DNA of 64,000 bases from Ectocarpus siliculosus (taxonomy: Eukaryota; Sar; Phaeophyceae; Ectocarpales; Ectocarpaceae). The notes beneath the pieces were generated by a model. The model searched no databases, was not told the DNA's origin, and saw only the letters and a program-made list of their open reading frames with translations. The position numbers and the translations under genes were made by a program. Within the stretch, counting starts at the first letter, position 1. Every line of letters begins with the position of its first letter. Location: assembly GCA_000310025.1 (NCBI GenBank), contig FN649758.1, positions 3,597,544 through 3,661,543 on the forward strand, written 5' to 3'. Positions 11,623 to 25,800 of the stretch are shown here, in pieces.

Positions 11623-14600
11623 GTGTGCTCGTGTCTAGCGTCAGCCGACCCCGCTGTCCGGGCGGCCCTCTTCTCCAGACTCTGCGGTTCTTGTCTGCCG
11701 GCCCCCTCCCACCCGTACTCCTCCTCTGGCGGGGCCGCGACAGCACCCCCAGCCGCCGCCGCCGTGGCCCTCGCTGCTGTTCCCCCCGCAGGTGACGAAG
11801 GTAGTTCTGTCGGCATCCCATCTTCCATCGGCGACAGTATCATTAGTAGGACTGGAGAGATGGGGTGCCAGACGACGAGCGGCATTCTAGACCTGTTGCG
11901 CTGGTGTACGCCAAGAGTCTTGGACCTGGAAGGGGTGTCTCCTGCGGTCACCGACTCATTGCTACTCAGGTAGGTTGATGTGGGAGTGATTTTTATTTTA
12001 CGGCCATGTGCGCGGGCTTGAACGAATGCGGAAGAGGTGCTCGCGTGTGTAACGCGATGGGTGTGTGCTGTTCGTGCTTGTCTCGAGAAATTGTTCGCCG
12101 GATTTCAGGTAGGACAACAACCACGACCAGACCAACAGGCTACTTTTGGCCTTTGGCTTTCCCTTGGCTAAGCCCCAGGAACGGTAGCCAGCCTCTCCCC
12201 ATCTACCCACACACCCGACATTGTTTTTCACGGCCTCGGTGCCGCATTTCGCGCCACCTCGCATGCTCGTTAAAGGTACCCAGGAGAGTCGTGCGCGATG
12301 CTGGAGGAGGTGTGTCTGGGCTGGTGCCCTCACCTGTTGGAGGTGGAAGCGCTTCTGCTCAAGATCAGGAACGCTGGCGTCGACGGGCAGGTGCAGCAGC
12401 TGGGGGGCGATCCTTGACCTCTATGTTGGTGAATCTTTTTCCGTGCACACCCCGGCGTCCCTCTGGAACGGGTGTCCAATTAGGGCGGGGAAGTTCGCCG
12501 AATCGATTTGGCTTGAGCGCATGGTTGGCGATGACCGGTGTCCCATGGTTAAATCGTTACTTCTCTGATATCACCCCTTGTACCTGTATCTCTCTCTCCA
12601 AGCCCGTGGATTTTCCATGATTGATACGCCGACGGCTGGAGAATTCGTCGTGAAATGCCATGCCCTCGAAAAACACTTGCAGAGTTGGGGAACATAGTCC
12701 TGCTTTCAGGAGACGAACGCCTTTGGTATTGAGATGAGGAGACTCGATGGGTGTGACAAGAGCTTTGTTGAAGGTACATGACGTTGCGAACTCCGTTCGA
12801 GGCAACAAGCGATGTCCGAAAATCGAGGCAACAAGCAAAGAAATCGAGATCAACCAAGTTTTTTTTTTTTGGGCGCAATCCGGATAAAGTATCCCTTCCG
12901 GGAGTACCAACGGTTCCTGGTTTCAAAGCGGACACAGGGTCGACCGTCAAGGACTCTGGAGGTCGGTGATATATACCATGTATCCGAGGGTACTGCTACC
13001 TCGCTCAAACCCTGCGATCGTGCGTACACCTAACCTACCAGGGTGGCATGGCATCCCCTCAGTAACATTCTCTGTGGTTCGACGTCCCCGTGCTTATTGC
13101 CGCTCAGGAGGACGAGGCTTGCGCTTTGAGAGTTCTAGACGTTGGCGGCAGCGAGGGACTTTCCGACGGCATCTTGAAGGTGAATCGAAATATTTTTTGG
13201 GACCGTCGCGGTCGGGTGCTTTAAACACGGACATGAGGTCAACCCGGAAAATCTGGAGAGACGGGCACAACGATCAAGGCCTTATCTTCGTCTACGCTAC
13301 CCGGAGCACAATGTACTGTCGTTAACAACAGGCAAGACTGGGGCGCCTTTGCTCCACTGCGTGGAAAATCGTTTTTTGACTTGTCGCTGTTTGTTGCCAC
13401 CGGACGAAACGTGCTCTGAGTGGATGGCAAAGACGAGTGGATTGTGTGCCACCACGTGTGGAGGATCAAGCGCCCCACAAGAACCACCTTCGGTGCAGCC
13501 TTCTTTTCCTTCGCTCAGCCCCGCAGTAAGCCTGAGATCACGCCGTCGCCTTCAGTGTGCCCCATGACGGGCAAGCCTTGCGCAACAACCAAGCAACCCG
13601 CAGCTTCATGTGTCGGCACCTACGATATCTCCGGTTTCCAGCCTGGGCTAGTACACCCTTCCTTGCACCGCACACTTGGTGTTTTGTTTGCTCGTGACAC
13701 CGCGTACAGCCGCGTGCAACGGGCCTACTGGTAGAGTTTCGCTGACACCAAGCGCACGCTACCCACCACTTACCTCGTGTTTGGGTTGGAGCTGGCCCCT
13801 CTTATCCACCATTGCGACTGCTGTTGTTCGACCTCTTGCCATTGTTGTTCGCTGCGGCGGCGGGTAGGCCCTAGCCGGGAGGTGCCCCGCCCTGTCCACC
13901 CTCAAGATCGACGCGTGCCAGGCGGTAACGGGAGCGTTCCTCCCGCGTCTCGCCAAGGGGTGTCCCTCTCTCGCCCAGCTCAGCGCCGACGCCTGCACAG
14001 GTGGGGAGAAAAACATGTCCGCCCGGCGCTGTGGTCATTGACTGATGGGTTCTGGTATTCCCCTCGCTGCTTTCATTGTGTAGACAGCCGGAAGGTGCGC
14101 CCGCTCCAACGATTGTAGCCAAACGATGCTCGTGCACGTCTAGAAGGCGTGCATGTGATGTACGAGTCGCTTTTTTGCTGGCGTTGTCACTGCTCGCAAA
14201 CTGTTGCTAGATTTCGGTCCATGGCGCGAGCCTGGCCATGCTGTATCGACGTGGAAGCGGGTGCTTTTCTGCGCTGTGTTGGAAATTTGTCCGAGGTGCT
14301 GCCGCCCCGGCGTCACCCACTAGCTCACTTCCGTTCCCCTCAGCCAACATTTTTTATTTTATTAGTTTCACCGTTGTTGCTTTTGGTCGACAAACTGGCC
14401 CTGCTCTGTGCTTGGCTTAATGCCACCAACCATGTGGCGCAGGCAGGTGTCGCGTGTTTTTTCTCGCAGCGACGCCTGCACTATCGCGCATCTCGCGTGG
14501 CCGCCACGGGGACTGCTCTCGAGCAAGACGGAGCATGCCGTGGCACACGCTACCGCCAAGCCTGACTACGGCCGCTAACTTTTACCTAGCGTAGACTTCT

Positions 14601-16750
14601 ATGTGCAGTCCCTGCTCGACATCATGTGTAACGATGTTCTCTCTGTTTTTTTTTTTTTTTTTGTGAACAGGTATTACAGACGCCGCGGTGTCGAACTTCA
14701 TCATGGAAAGCGAGGCCGTGGCCTCGGGATCTCTGCACTCGCTCCGCCTGGGTGGCTGTCCAATTGGTTCTCTTACCGCCCAGGTGATGAAGGCTTGATG
14801 GATCCTCGATACAGCAGTTAACGCCCGCGTTTAAGGAACGTCAATTTGGGGACGAGGCTCAATTTCTTACTTCGTCACCACGGTCATATAGGTTTTTAGT
14901 GTAGGATCCACGGCTGAGGTGTGTTTCTTGGTCGTTTTTTATATTTTGGTAGCCAAGATTGGAAAGTCATTGTTTCTTAAAAGGTTCGTTTCTTATATTG
15001 CCGGCGCGACAACTGTAGTACCTGCATCTGATTTGGGTGTATTGCTAGCGTCGGCACTCCGCCGACTATTTGTTTTGCTGCGGAGCCGACGGTTTACTCT
15101 CACGGTGCTAAGTTCTGCCGGCAGGGTTTCCAGGTGTACCTGGTGTAAGCGTTGTGTAGGTCGCGGGGTCTGCGATCTCTCAACTCCGTGCTCGGTGCAG
15201 CGAGGACGTGTGTCAGGTACATGAGGAACGCTCGCACACCCCTTCCGCCCAGGGGGGCGCCGCCGCGGCACGAACTGGGGTTTCGGTTGCTCATGCCACT
15301 GACGAAGACGGGGTCGTTGTTCGACTTTGGACGGGCTGGGTTCCCTCCCGCTCTCCCCGCCTTGTTCACACGCCAAACCCACCGTCTCAGGCCCTTGCAC
15401 GCTACTGCATGAAGGCGATGTGCACCTGGACAGCAATAACGCCACGCCCTATCGATCTATGGATCGTTGGCTCAAGCGAGTTTCTTGTGCTCCCCCCCCG
15501 CGTTTAAAACAGGCGCTGCTGATGCGTGGGTCCTGTCTGCTCGAGCTCAACCTCGACGGCTGCTCTGGGTTCGGGGACGCGGCTGTTCGCATGGTCTGCC
15601 GCGCGTGCCCCGGCTTGCTGGAGCTGAGCCTCCTAGGCTGCTCGACGGTGCGCGATTCTTGCTTGCGCGGGGGTGGTGCAGTAGCTCGCTTGACTCGGCC
15701 GAACGGGGTGCAGGCAGCGGCGTTGGCTGCTGGCCTAGTGATGCTTGCCGGCGTAGGTGGACTGCTGAGTGTGCTTGCTGTCTCTCAGAACGACGAAGTT
15801 TCCTCCCTCCGAAAGGGTTTGTGCTGTAGGACCTTACGTGTTGGCCTGCAACGGAGCTTTTGTCGAGTTTTCTTGCGTCAAAGCATGCGTACCGTCGGTT
15901 TTTCTTACTACTGCTGTTCTTTTTCTTTTTTCACCGCTCACAAGATTTTTTCTTCATGTCTTGATAAACATGCGACCTCCCCCACTCCTGTCATGAGAAG
16001 CCTCAGCATGTGTTGAAATTATGTACATGACCCCTCCCCCTACCCTCGGCACGCGAACAAACGTTTTTGTCGCAGCTCACCTCCCGCGGCGCTTGGCACT
16101 GCGCCCAGCACCCTTCCGTGGAAACCCTGGCGATAACGCTTTCGCTACTGCCAGGCCCCGAGCCAATCCCACCCGCCCCAGAAAAACCGAGGCGACGCGC
16201 GGCAGGAGGTGGGGGGGGGCACAGAGGCGACCAGCAGCATCGCGACGCTGAAGGCGAAGCGAGGGCCGCAGCCGGCGTCCGCAACGGCGAGGGGGTAGCG
16301 GGGGCGGCGGCCGAGCAGTGGGCGTGCTCTCGGTGTACTCTCCTCAACGCGGAGAGACGGTAGGCGGTGTTTCGGTGGCGTAGGTAGGGACCCGGCTGAT
16401 AGGACACCAGAACATTAGTGGGAAGACAGGCTGATTCAAGCTGCGGTGCAGCGTGTTTTTGAAAGGGTGAGTAGATCTTACAAGCGGGGTGCTGCTGGCA
16501 TTTGGTTTCGCCCACGCGAAATGTTGTGGTGGGACTTGCGAGATCTGTTTCGAAACCAGCAGCATCCTGCACGTCTCCGCGCGTCTTCGCTTGTGGTCAA
16601 TCAAGCGAAGTGTCTTGACAGCACACTTGACAGGAACGGGGCACCATTTCGCGTTGAGGTGACACGTTCCGTAGAAGGTCGATAGATGTTTCCCTCGTTT
16701 CCCAACCCGGTCCACGCTGCCAGCTTACCCCCCTTCTCGCTTGCCCCCCG

Positions 16751-16816
<66 letters not shown>

Positions 16817-19800
16817 CCCTAGGTCCACATGCCAGGCGTGCCGGACGCCGCGGAGCACCCGCGAACCGCCGACACCCCCCCCACGCCCAGGCACGTCGCC
16901 CCCTGCCTCGGGTCCCTTGCCAGTCTCCCCCGGGAGTTCCAACGGAGGCCGACGGCGCCGGGGACGATCGCCGTCCGGGTCGCCGTCGCGGTCACGCTCG
17001 CCGGCGGCGCGAAAGACTCCCACCACGCCGGAGTGCGCGCCGTTCCCGCTGCCCGCCGTCCCGCCGTCCGGTCGCCTCCGGCGACTGTGCTTGGAACTCC
17101 AACCGGCAGCCGCGGGTGGGCTAGGGGCAGTGCAGGATGATGGGGGTGGAGTGCGGTCGAACCCCAGCAACAGAGCGAGTCCCGCAGCAGCCGCGAGGTG
17201 TGCGTTTCCGCTCCGGCGGCTGGCCCCGCTCCTGCCCCCAGGGCTTACCTCTCTCGAAGTCTGGTCTGCCAACGCCCGGCCGGTGCCTCGCTCGGTACAG
17301 CGGGACGCGACCAGCGGCGACCGGAAGCGACCGATCGGGCGCAGGCTTGGAAGAAGAGGCGGTAGCAGCAGCGGCGGTGCTTGGCGAATGACCTCAGCGG
17401 CAGCAGACGGGGATGGAGAAACTCCGGCCGGGATCGAGGGGGCGGGAAGCAGTAGCGCCAAGGGCGCGGGCAGGGGAAGGCAGAGATCGGGCGGCGGCGG
17501 CGGCGATGACGGCGATGACGGCGATGCATCCGAGGGCGTGGCGAGCGGGGTGGCCGTGCTGGCGGGCCCCGGGGACCTGCTGAGCGTGTCGCAGGCTAGC
17601 CCGTCCCTGCAGGAGCTCGTCGTTTCTGGAGACCCCGAGCAGGCGGCGGCGGCGGCGGGTCAGTCTCCCTCCGGAGTAAGGTGCGGGTGGGTGTTCGGTG
17701 GGAGCGAGAAATGCACACACACACATGCACACGTTCACTTGGACATGAAAACTGGGGACCATCGGTTCGCGATGCGGAATGATCTTTTTCGTATCGAGAT
17801 CCACGTGTCTTTTTTTTCTTCGTTTTTTGGGGGGGTTTGCGAAGTCGCAGGCGAACGGACTCGTACGGAACTTTCTTTTTCGCGTTCTTGTCCGTGTGTG
17901 TGTGTGTGTGTGTGTTGAGGAAGTGTAGGACTGTTGCGTATTGCACCTTCGCTCGTCACAGCAGCCTGCTGGCGCTCAGCAGCCTTTTGACTTCCCGGAA
18001 GAAAATACGACGCGGCGCATGTTTCGCGTTTTCTTGAAACATTTTCTTTGCCTCTTGCTCGTTTTTGTTTTCATCGCTCCCCCCCCAAGAATCCGCGGCA
18101 GGGGGGCAGACGCCCACACAACCACGGCGACCGCCGGTGTCCACGCCACCGCCGCGGCCATCGCATACTTCCTATCGTGTCTGGGCAGCGCGCCGCCGCC
18201 GCCCTCGACCACCGGCGACAACCGCGGCAGTAGCGGTAGCGCCACCAGCGGCGGCGGCGGCGGCGGCGGCGGCGGAGGGTTTTCCAGTTTTGACTCCGCC
18301 GGGACGACGCGACCGTCCCCTCCCTCACCGCTCCGATTGCTGGCCATCTTCGACTGCCCTTCCGTTCCCCCCATGGCGGTCCTGGAGGCCCTCGCGGTGC
18401 AAGGGGGGGCGGGGCTAGACCACGTCGCCGTCGGCGTTTCCCACCCGCCGCAGGCGCGGGCGCGGGAGGGCGTCGACGCGGCGGGGTTGGGGTTCGGGTT
18501 GGGGGATGACGGTGGACGGGTGACCCTCTCGAGCGAGACCCTGAAAAACCTGCACGTGTCCGGGGAAGCCGCGCTGGGTGCGGTGGCGCTCCGGTGCCCT
18601 CGCCTCGAGGGGGTGGAGTTCGTGAACTGTCCGCGGCTGGGGTAAGCGAGCGTTCCTCGGTGCTAGACAGGGAAGTTGTTGTAGGGTGCTGTGGTGTGGG
18701 CTGGAACGGCCGGGGACGCTTCTTGCTTCTGGAAGCGTGATAGCTTTGCGTGTCAGCAGGCGCGCAATGTCCGCCATCTACCGTGTTTCCGTTCCGCGTG
18801 TGGCACTTCCCGTCGTAAAGTAGCTTGTCCATGTCTACGTGTCACCAGGCGCACAAGGTCCGTCCTCCACAATGTTTCCACGGCAGAGAAGATCCGGTAT
18901 TGGCTCTGGGGATTACTTTGCAAACCCTTTCCTCCTCGCTGGCTGGACCTCTTGTACCTCTTGCGCTTTTGCCGTGGTTTCCGTCCTTGTTCCTCCCCCC
19001 CATCTACGATTGGCCATCGGTGATCAGTCCTGTGACAACAATGCTCCGTCCACTCGGGGACGCGTGGTCAATGGTCTAACCACAAAGGCATGCAAAACAT
19101 TATGATACCCCCCCGACCCATATCTCTCTCGAAATGCCCTTCGTCTGTATGCCAGGGGCTGGCCCGCCTACCCCTGGCCCGCCATTGGCCCTGCCTGAAC
19201 CCCTGGCACATGAAACTCTGCGTTATTTGACCGCCACCCGATTCTGAGCTCCCCCGTTATGTTGACATCGTTCTGGCGCCGTAACAGCGAGGTGGAGGTC
19301 ACCGCCACTCCTTATTTAGTGGCTGCACGGGTGCAGAACTGCGGGGTTGGGAGCGGGTGAGAAAATTTGCCCATTTGAGACCGGCATGTTTTCTAATCTT
19401 CTCCTTCTTTGAAAAAGTTTCTGTTCTCCTGCTCGAAAACCGGTGGCTTTGTTGTTTTGTGTTGTTGTTGTTGTTTTCGTTTATGCTGTCGGCACTTGAA
19501 GAAATGAAGATTGACGTCCTCAAAAGTGAGGGCTTGTTTTGAATTGCCTCGAGGGGGGAAAATGGTTGTGTTTTTTTTCCAGCCCGACTCCTTTTGATTT
19601 TCTTCCCCGCTGCCCCGATGGGACCATCGCCTTTCGTCATCAATGCGTGTTGTTGTACTCGCCCCTCACAGAGGATTGTTGCAGTGGAAGATGACCGCAG
19701 CATTAAACCCTTCTCCTCCCGAGTACAGAGCGTATATGAAGCTGCCATCGTTGTCGCTTTCTCAGGAGACATGATGTGTAACGATATCTCGAAGGAAGGT

Positions 19801-22800
19801 GGTATGACCCGGTCCCGCCGCACATGCGGAACTAGACGAGATGTAACGCGTTTGGCGCGGGTGGTGGAAAGAATATAGCGCCACTCGGCGCTTGGTTTGA
19901 CCCGAGAGCTTCATCCATAGGTATAGAAGGTGTACTACCGCTGACATAGTTTCGGATCGCCATGACGAGGATGACATTCGACGTGAACGCCGAGCAGCAA
20001 CACGATGGAACCGTGGACCAGCACACCGCACGAGACTGCCTCCAAAATCGCATGAGCTGCCTGTAGGAATCGGTTTGGGGGGAGGTGTGATTCCCTGACT
20101 TGTTTCGAGTGCGCCTACAATTTACACACTTGCTAAAGCGCGCATGTGTACAATATGCAATCGCACCACGTACGCTCACGTCCCTGCTCCTTCCCCGCCA
20201 ATGGTGTGTGCTCTTTCGGCAGCGCACTCGTGGGCCTCACGAAAGCTTGCAGGAGACTAGAGACCCTCGACGTTTCCGGGTCGTCTGCGGTAGGGGACCA
20301 GGTGAGCCAGCCCCCGACGTGACACAGGCGCCGCTAACAGAGACCCGACAGCGTAGAGGTGCACGGCCTAGGTGCTCCGCTGGCGTGGTCCGTCTTTTGC
20401 CGCCTGCAGTTCCAAGCGTACGTAGTGGCTTCCACCGTCACCAAATGGTCGCAAGAACTGGTTTGGATATGGTATACCTTGAACTTTTACGGGCGATATT
20501 CACACACCAGCGGTGTTAGCAGCTGAAGTTTAGTCTTCGATGTAGCCGCCCTAGGTTGCCTGCCGTTCGGGGGATCTGGCTCGTCGCTATCGAATTTTGA
20601 TCAAAACGATTTGATTTGAGGTCAAGTCGTCGCGCTCTCGCTGACGTTTTTGGTTATTTTTCCCCATTTGTTTTCCCCATGACGCTGCTGACCATGGGAG
20701 TGTGCACTAGGTACTGTTATCGGCACTGGTGGGGTGTCCCCGCCTGAAGACGCTGCGAGCGAACGGGTAAGCTCGTTGCCGCAGCCTGTGTGTAGAGGAC
20801 TGATCGAGAGGGCAGAACGAGCGTTTGTCGCTCGTTAGGACAAGACAGTAGTTGCTTCTCTGGAAGGCAGGCCGGGCTCTCACGGGTTGCACAATCTTGC
20901 CGTGAGACAACGCCCGTGCCCCCCACGCTTCGAATCCAGCCACGCCGCCGTATATCGCTGTTGCCTCTAGTTCCCAACGCATTGTCTACCCTGGGATGCG
21001 CACGCCAACTGGCCTGGCAGGCACCCCTGGTAAGGCCGAGAGCATGATTTTGAGCATGGTCTGTTTATTCCCCAATTCGCGAACAGAGACAACCCTGGTC
21101 ACCCCCCCCCCCCCCCCCGGTCTGCCCCATTGCCGTCCTCTCTCTCCCCGCTGTTTTCGCCCGCTCCAGATGCCGCGACGTCGGAGGGAGCCCCCTTCTC
21201 CTCCCGTTCCTTCTCTCCCCGACCGCCGCCGCACCACCACCACCACCTACTACTACCCCCCTGCCGCCGCTTCTCTGTCGCCTCGAAGCGATTGCGGTGT
21301 CCCACGCGCCCGGCCTGACGGGTGCGCACCTGGCGGCGCTGGCGGGGGCCCTGCCTCTCTTGCGGCGCCTTTCGGTGTCCCACTGCCGCGGCCTGATCGA
21401 AGTCGCGGCGTCTTCCGGCCGCAGCGGGGACGGTGTCACCGGGGTGGTCCACGGCGGCGGCGGCGGCGGCGGGGGCCGGGGAGGTGGTCCGGAGGGGTGT
21501 GGGTTTGGCGACACCGATAGAGTCGACCCCGGGCGTGGGGCACGGGTGTGCATTGCTTCGGGGGGGGAGGAAGATGGCGAGGACGAAGACCGGGAGGAAC
21601 GCTTGAAGACGGAGACGGCCGTCGAGAACGACGGGGCTGTATCGGTAGAAGGAGACGAGACGGGCGGCGGCGGCGGCGCTGGCGGCGACGGGAGAGCCAC
21701 ACGATCCAACGGAGGTGATGAGGGCCGCAGTGAGAGCAGTCTTGCAAAGGGGAAGGGAACGAAGCGGAGGCAGCGGAGGCTCGAGGATGCCCAGCAGCGA
21801 GCGGGAGCCAACAGCGAGGGCGCGGGCGAACGCCGCGAGAGGTCCGCCGTTGCCTCCGCCGCCGACTGCGACACTCACGACCACGACAACGGCAGCAACA
21901 CCGCCGCCACCGCAAGTGGCGACGAAAGCGGTCGCCGTTTCACCGGCGATGAGAACGTCGCAGCGACCAACAGCGGCGGTGGCAGGGGCGAGCCGAGGTT
22001 ATCGCGGAAAGATGCCCGCGCGGCCGCGAAGAAGAAGCAGGGGGCGGCGGCCCGCCACCAAGGCCGCGCTGCCGGCGCCGGCGATGCGCGAGACGCCCCT
22101 GCCGCGGAACCGATAGCAGCGGGCGAGGGGCGGGGCGGGAGGGGCAAGCGTGGCGGCGGGAAGAGGGGGCAAGGCGACGAGGACGACGATTACGGCGGGG
22201 ACGGGGGGGATGTCTGCCAGGGCTTGGAGTTCAGGGTGGACGGCAAGACGCGGGATAAGCTGGAGCGCTTGGCGGCGGCTCTTCCAAGGTGTGGCTTGCT
22301 TCCGTCCCTCTCTGTCTCTCTTACCTCTTTCGCTCCGCCTCTCGCCTTCGCTCTGTTTCACTCTCGCCCTGTCTTGTCAGCACCCACACCAATAAGATCT
22401 GCGGAAGGGCCCTTTTTTTTTTTTGTGCGTGTGTGTGTGTGGTGAGCCCGTCTTTGTGCGCGCGTGTAAATATGTTTACGTGAGCCCGAGCCGGTTCTAT
22501 TTCCCATTCTTCACTATTTGGGTATCGTGCCTGAGCAAGACGAGAGAACAGACTTGCCCGTACACTGCTGTGACTGAAGGAGCGTTTTAGGCGGCGATCA
22601 TTGTCTCTCCAACAGAGAACCAAGAAGCGAAAACATGGTGAAACCCTTGCCCACTTTCGCAAGCGCGTTGTTTTCGAGGAAGCAACGGTTTTGCTGTTCA
22701 TTTTCCTGTGCTTGCCAAATATTTTCTCCTGTGCCTGCTAGTTGTGTCCCCGTGCTCACCATTGTCCATGTCCTCGCCCTGTTCAATTTGCGCCGTCGTG

Positions 22801-25800
22801 CAGGGAGCCCGGCAGGAAGAAGATGGGCAGGCCCTCCTGCATCCGGTTCCTTCAGGACAAGTGCCCGAACTCGGCGCGGGACTGCTCCTGGGCCCACCTC
22901 CCCATGCACGTGCGTTCGCTGTTGTAGGCACACGGTGCTATTTTCTGATGCCGCTGTTCGCTTTCGTTGTTGCCTTTTTCGAGTTGTGGCGATCTTTGTG
23001 TGTGTGTGTTTTGCGGTTTTCCAGCACGCCCTCGTTGTAATCATATCTCCCCCTTTGTCGCAGTCAATGAGCGACTTTCTTACGGTTCCTCCATAATCGA
23101 TATATATGTGTTGCTTGTGTTTTTGTTTTGGGTATTTTTGGGAACGCAATGTTAGAGCTGGACCCCGCTTTTGGAATGGCACCGGCGCTGTTATTTTTCG
23201 TCATGTGCGTGTAGTCGGTATTGGCCAAATCGTACATCTGTGGGCCTCTCCTTGCCAGCGACCCATTCCCCCCGGTCGATGTCCCCTGGCGAACTCTTAC
23301 CAATTTTGCTGCGACAACTTTTACTTTCCCACCGCTCTTCCACCGTCGTTTTCGCGACAACGTTTTTCATGTACATACGTGTTCAATTGGGGAAGCAGCC
23401 GTGGCCCACGGCACCCGATTTTCATCCGCTTCCTTCATTTTCTCCTGCAATTTCGAAGAAACAATTCTGTCCATCCGCGAAAAGCAAGAGGCCTAGCTAT
23501 TTCTTACCTTTTTTTTTCCCTTCTCGTTGCATGTGTGCGATGAATTGTCGGCCCGTCGGTGTCTCACCCAGCCTCCCAAGACCCTCAAGTTTAAGCCTCT
23601 CGTCACGCACGCGCAAGAGCCCGTGTCTGCGTCCTCATCGTCCACGAAGCGGAACGTGTCGTCGTCACGATCCCAGCCACCTCCTCCGCCCCCGCAAGCG
23701 TTGGCTGCGAGCCGCTCGAGGTCGCCTCGAAGTCGCCGCCCGGATGGCGGCCGTTGCGGCGGAAATGGTGCCGGTTCGTCGGCAACCGTGTTCGAAGCTG
23801 CGGCAGGAAGGGGGGAAAGAGCCGGGGTCGGAGGAGGAGGGGGAGGAGGAGGGAGAGGGTTTGAACGGGCAGGGGGAACGGCAGGCTTTGAGTCAAGAAG
23901 AGATGGCAGTCGTGGTGGTGACGGGAGTGCTCCGGAGGTTTGCTTCAAGAACCTTCAGGTGTGAAAGTTTGTTGAACCTACAGGTGTGAAAGTTTGTTGA
24001 ACCTACAGGTGTAAAGGTTGTTGAACCTACAAGTGTAAAGTTTGTTGAACCTACAGGTGTGAAAGTTTGTCGCGGCATCGTGCTTGCTTGCTTTCTAAGC
24101 TTGGTCATTCGTCTTCCTTCGAGCGCAAAGTGCCAATGGTACAAATTATTGGTGTTCATCTCGATGTGAACGACGACATACCATACAAACTCATGAAACA
24201 GATCGCGCTATCTATGTCACCAACCAAACGTTGCTACTACTATAGGCACGTCGTTGGCTCGAGAGTACGCAGCACGCGCGTGCTTCCCTCTCACAAACTG
24301 CCCTTGTCCTTAATAGCAGGCGCCTTCGCCTTGACTACCAACACCTTCTGCCGCTCATGCTGCTTACACGGGAGCGGCAGGACAGCCCGCACCGTCTTGA
24401 CTCCACACGCAGTGTTAAGAACAGCCCTTATCTGTTTGACGGGTTTGTTCGGGAGCTTTCTTTCACTGCCGGATGTAGCGCGGCCGTCCGCGGAGAGTAA
24501 CGAAAGCAGATTATGGGCCGAAAGGCAAACAAGTCACGGGAAAAGAGCAGCTCTTTGCCGGTTGACCGTGTGGGGCGTGAACGTCTTGCGTTTGTCGCCG
24601 CAGACTGCGGCGCCACATTCAATGGAAAACGAGAGCTCTTCAGCTTGAATGCCACGCTCAGAGTCGAGATGGGGTCGCGGGCTGTGGTGTCCCTCCCGTG
24701 TAAACAACTTGGCCGGCGGAAGGTGTTAGTCACTCTCGATCTCAAGTGCTGTGTTGTTTTCTAGAAGATGCCGTGCAGTCCCTCGGAAGTGGCGCGGCCG
24801 TCCATATAGAGGAACATAAGCCTTTCAAACGCGTAAGGTGAACATACGGTGAACACACGGTGGACAAAGATCAGCTCATTGCCCGTTGTCGGTTTACCGT
24901 ACGGCGCTTGAAATTCTTGTCGTTGTCTGGATGGACTGCCGCACCACATCCGAGGGATTGCCATACCTCTTCAGCCGCAATGCTGCGTGCGGCGTTGAGA
25001 GGTGGTTGCGGGCGGTCCTGGCCCTCCCGTGTAAAGAATTAGCGGGAAAATTGTTATGTCAATCTCGATTCCACTCGCAGTATCATAGAAAAACAGCTCT
25101 CGTGAAGAGAAACAAAAACAGTTCAAGCCCCCGGGGGGGGGTACGGACTCTCCTTCCCCCTCCCTCCGGGTGGTGTTTCCCCTCCCTCCCTCCGGGTGGT
25201 GTTTCGAGAAGACCCCGCAACCGCTAGAGGCTCATACACCACGAACATCCGTGGGGTCTCATCTCGTCAAGATTACCTGGCCTGTGTCGGGAGTACCGGA
25301 GTCTGGTAAAGCGATATGTTGCTGATAGATACCCAAACAGGTCTTGTTCGAAAAATGTACCAGTAGTTGCTTTGGAGAGGCAGGAGGATCACTGCGCCCT
25401 CCTCGCGATCCTTTCGAAGGCATGCGGACCGCTGAAAGAGGGGGGGGGGAGGACCCACGGAGAGAAAGTTGTCCGTGTGTCCCACCTGTGACCATAGCAG
25501 AGAGAAACTACTGGACCGGCGAAGTATAGAGTAACAGCACCAATCGTTCAGAAGTATATATGTAAATCAGAACAATTCCTTCAACGCACCCCGATGTGTC
25601 GCCACCCCCTGGCTGTCCCTCGTTGTCCCTTTCCCCTCTTGCTTTTTATTTTTTAAGTTTCTGGAGATTCACTCCTGCCCCGGGTTGAAACGCCTGGAGG
25701 GCATTAGGTGTCCGGCCCTCGCCGTGGCCCGGGTGACCGCCTGCCGCGAGCTGAGCTCCCTGGGGCTTGAGGAGGCTTTCGTCTTGAGCGACCTGGACCT

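Noticed and set aside
19299-19823. Minus-strand 174-codon ORF inside an LRR-gene intron
   Set aside because: Composition follows an AAC simple repeat and intron sequence; no domain, no promoter and no splice partners.
21065-22361. Long minus-strand ORFs (up to about 270 codons)
   Set aside because: They are antisense shadows of the GC-rich, Gly/Ser-coding exon 21170-22288.
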